Of a stretch of 64,000 nt of DNA, positions 63,630 through 64,000 are shown piece after piece (the first letter of the stretch is position 1; each line of letters opens with the position of its first letter). The notes beneath the pieces were generated by a model that did no database searches, was not told the origin of the DNA, and worked only from the letters and a program-made list of their open reading frames with translations. This DNA is from RUG191 sp045642225 (GTDB taxonomy: Bacteria > Bacillota > Clostridia > Lachnospirales > Lachnospiraceae), in assembly GCA_045642225.1 (NCBI GenBank), contig JAZUIN010000024.1, positions 138,804-202,803 on the forward strand. The letters are read 5' to 3'. A program made the translations under genes and the position numbers.

Positions 63630-63687
63630 TTCCTGTGAAATGTAAATTTTTATCGCCCCTTTCCTAAGAAAGAAACATCTTAAAGGT

Positions 63688-63716
63688 GTTATAACATGTC
63701 TTTAAATATCTTTCAA
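63688..63716 (-). promoter_or_regulatory. Promoter for the kinase/P-loop operon
   Basis: Minus strand TTGAAA (63711-63716), a 17-nt spacer, and TATAAC (63688-63693) with TGT extending the -10. Expected start near 63681. Confidence 0.75.
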
Positions 63717-63730
63717 TAGATTTGGCAAAG

Positions 63731-63769
63731 ATTTAATAAAAATTTAATAAAGTGTTAATAAAGTGTTAA
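63731..63769 (-). promoter_or_regulatory. Four 11-nt-spaced PhoP-like boxes
   Basis: On the minus strand TTAACA at 63764-63769 and 63753-63758, and TTAAAT at 63742-63747 and 63731-63736, each exactly 11 nt apart. TTAACA with 5-nt spacers is the Bacillus PhoP-box pattern. They lie about 50-90 nt upstream of the predicted kinase start. The region also faces a plus-strand promoter. Confidence 0.55.
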
Positions 63770-63801
63770 TAAAATTTATAAAAATTTAATAATTGATATT
63801 G

Positions 63802-63830
63802 TAGACAGTCTCATTTTTCTTGATTATAAT
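63802..63830 (+). promoter_or_regulatory. Candidate plus-strand promoter near the right edge
   Basis: TAGACA (63802-63807), a 17-nt spacer, and TATAAT (63825-63830). It would transcribe the gene-free stretch to the window end. Confidence 0.55.
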
Positions 63831-64000
63831 ATAATTAGAAAGGGGATATTCTAATCGTAAAGTCCAGCGGTGTGATGTCAAGTGAAGAAAAATAAAAATC
63901 CTTTTATTTTTTGATATATTTCACGAAAACAAAAAACGACCACCTAAGCCCTGTCGACCATGTTAAAAAATGAGCAGCGCTGACTCATCGGCAAAGCAGA
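63831..64000 (+). other. Gene-free stretch, possible structured RNA or leader
   Basis: No credible reading frame on either strand. Downstream of the plus-strand promoter are an AT-rich hairpin bounded by GTGAA (63882-63886) and TTCAC, and an ATGAG/CTCAT hairpin with an AGCGCT loop near 63970-63987. It could be the start of a non-coding RNA or a riboswitch leader running past the window. No known RNA family was recognised. Confidence 0.3.

Noticed and set aside
63867..63900. Possible group II intron 5' end (GTGTGAT near 63871)
   Set aside because: Only the first bases resemble GTGYG; no domain V-like hairpin or reverse transcriptase frame is visible in the window.

Overview
The window looks like low-GC Firmicutes DNA of clostridial, probably Lachnospiraceae-like, type. 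The grounds are very AT-rich coding, AGGAGG-type ribosome binding sites, a YwlC/YwlE-like block directly ahead of the atp operon, an SPKTG-type sortase signal, and an ATP-synthase c subunit with a Na+-type ligand set. Nothing in the sequence fixes genus or species. Apart from greA, every credible gene lies on the minus strand, so transcription runs from high to low coordinates.

Layout from the right end: (1) 61.8-64.0 kb holds a Ser/Thr-kinase/P-loop fusion and a small P-loop-like protein, behind a promoter preceded by four 11-nt-spaced TTAACA/TTAAAT boxes that resemble PhoP sites. (2) 56.7-61.5 kb holds a sortase-anchored beta-helix/InlB-repeat surface protein and a membrane-anchored GH18 hydrolase. 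(3) 47.6-56.6 kb is one long operon: tsaC fused to a catalytically dead LMW-phosphatase domain, dCMP deaminase, then atpZ-I-B-E-F-H-A-G-D-C. (4) 44.8-47.5 kb holds a DUF6020-like membrane protein, a small coiled-coil protein and greA. (5) 41.3-44.6 kb is a sugar-donor operon: polyprenyl-phosphate glycosyltransferase, GtrA, Rmd-like and Gmd (GDP-D-rhamnose), closed by a terminator. (6) 6.5-41.2 kb is an uninterrupted run of 27 same-strand genes, 26 of them for polytopic membrane proteins. (7) 0-6.4 kb holds a ManC-ManA fusion, ManC, phosphoglucomutase/phosphomannomutase, a GtrB-type glycosyltransferase and the start of an 11-residue-repeat protein.

The 27-gene run is the striking part. It contains eight tandem or near-tandem paralogs of a roughly 405-427-residue membrane family I cannot name (called family A here), a ninth member that has lost every family motif, ten acyltransferase-3 (AT3) proteins, eight other genes (seven GT-C-like membrane proteins and one UDP-galactopyranose-mutase-like flavoprotein), and two apparent gene remnants. 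No Wzx flippase, ABC exporter, initiating phosphoglycosyltransferase or cytoplasmic GT-A/GT-B assembly enzyme is visible inside it.

A reading that fits is this. The flanking genes make GDP-mannose, GDP-D-rhamnose and hexose-1-phosphates. Two GT2 enzymes load sugars onto polyprenyl phosphate, and GtrA flips the lipid-linked sugars. The array of outward-facing glycosyltransferase-like and acyltransferase proteins then builds or decorates a surface glycan outside the membrane. The individual parts are recognisable. The specificity of each membrane protein, and the function of family A, are inference or unknown.
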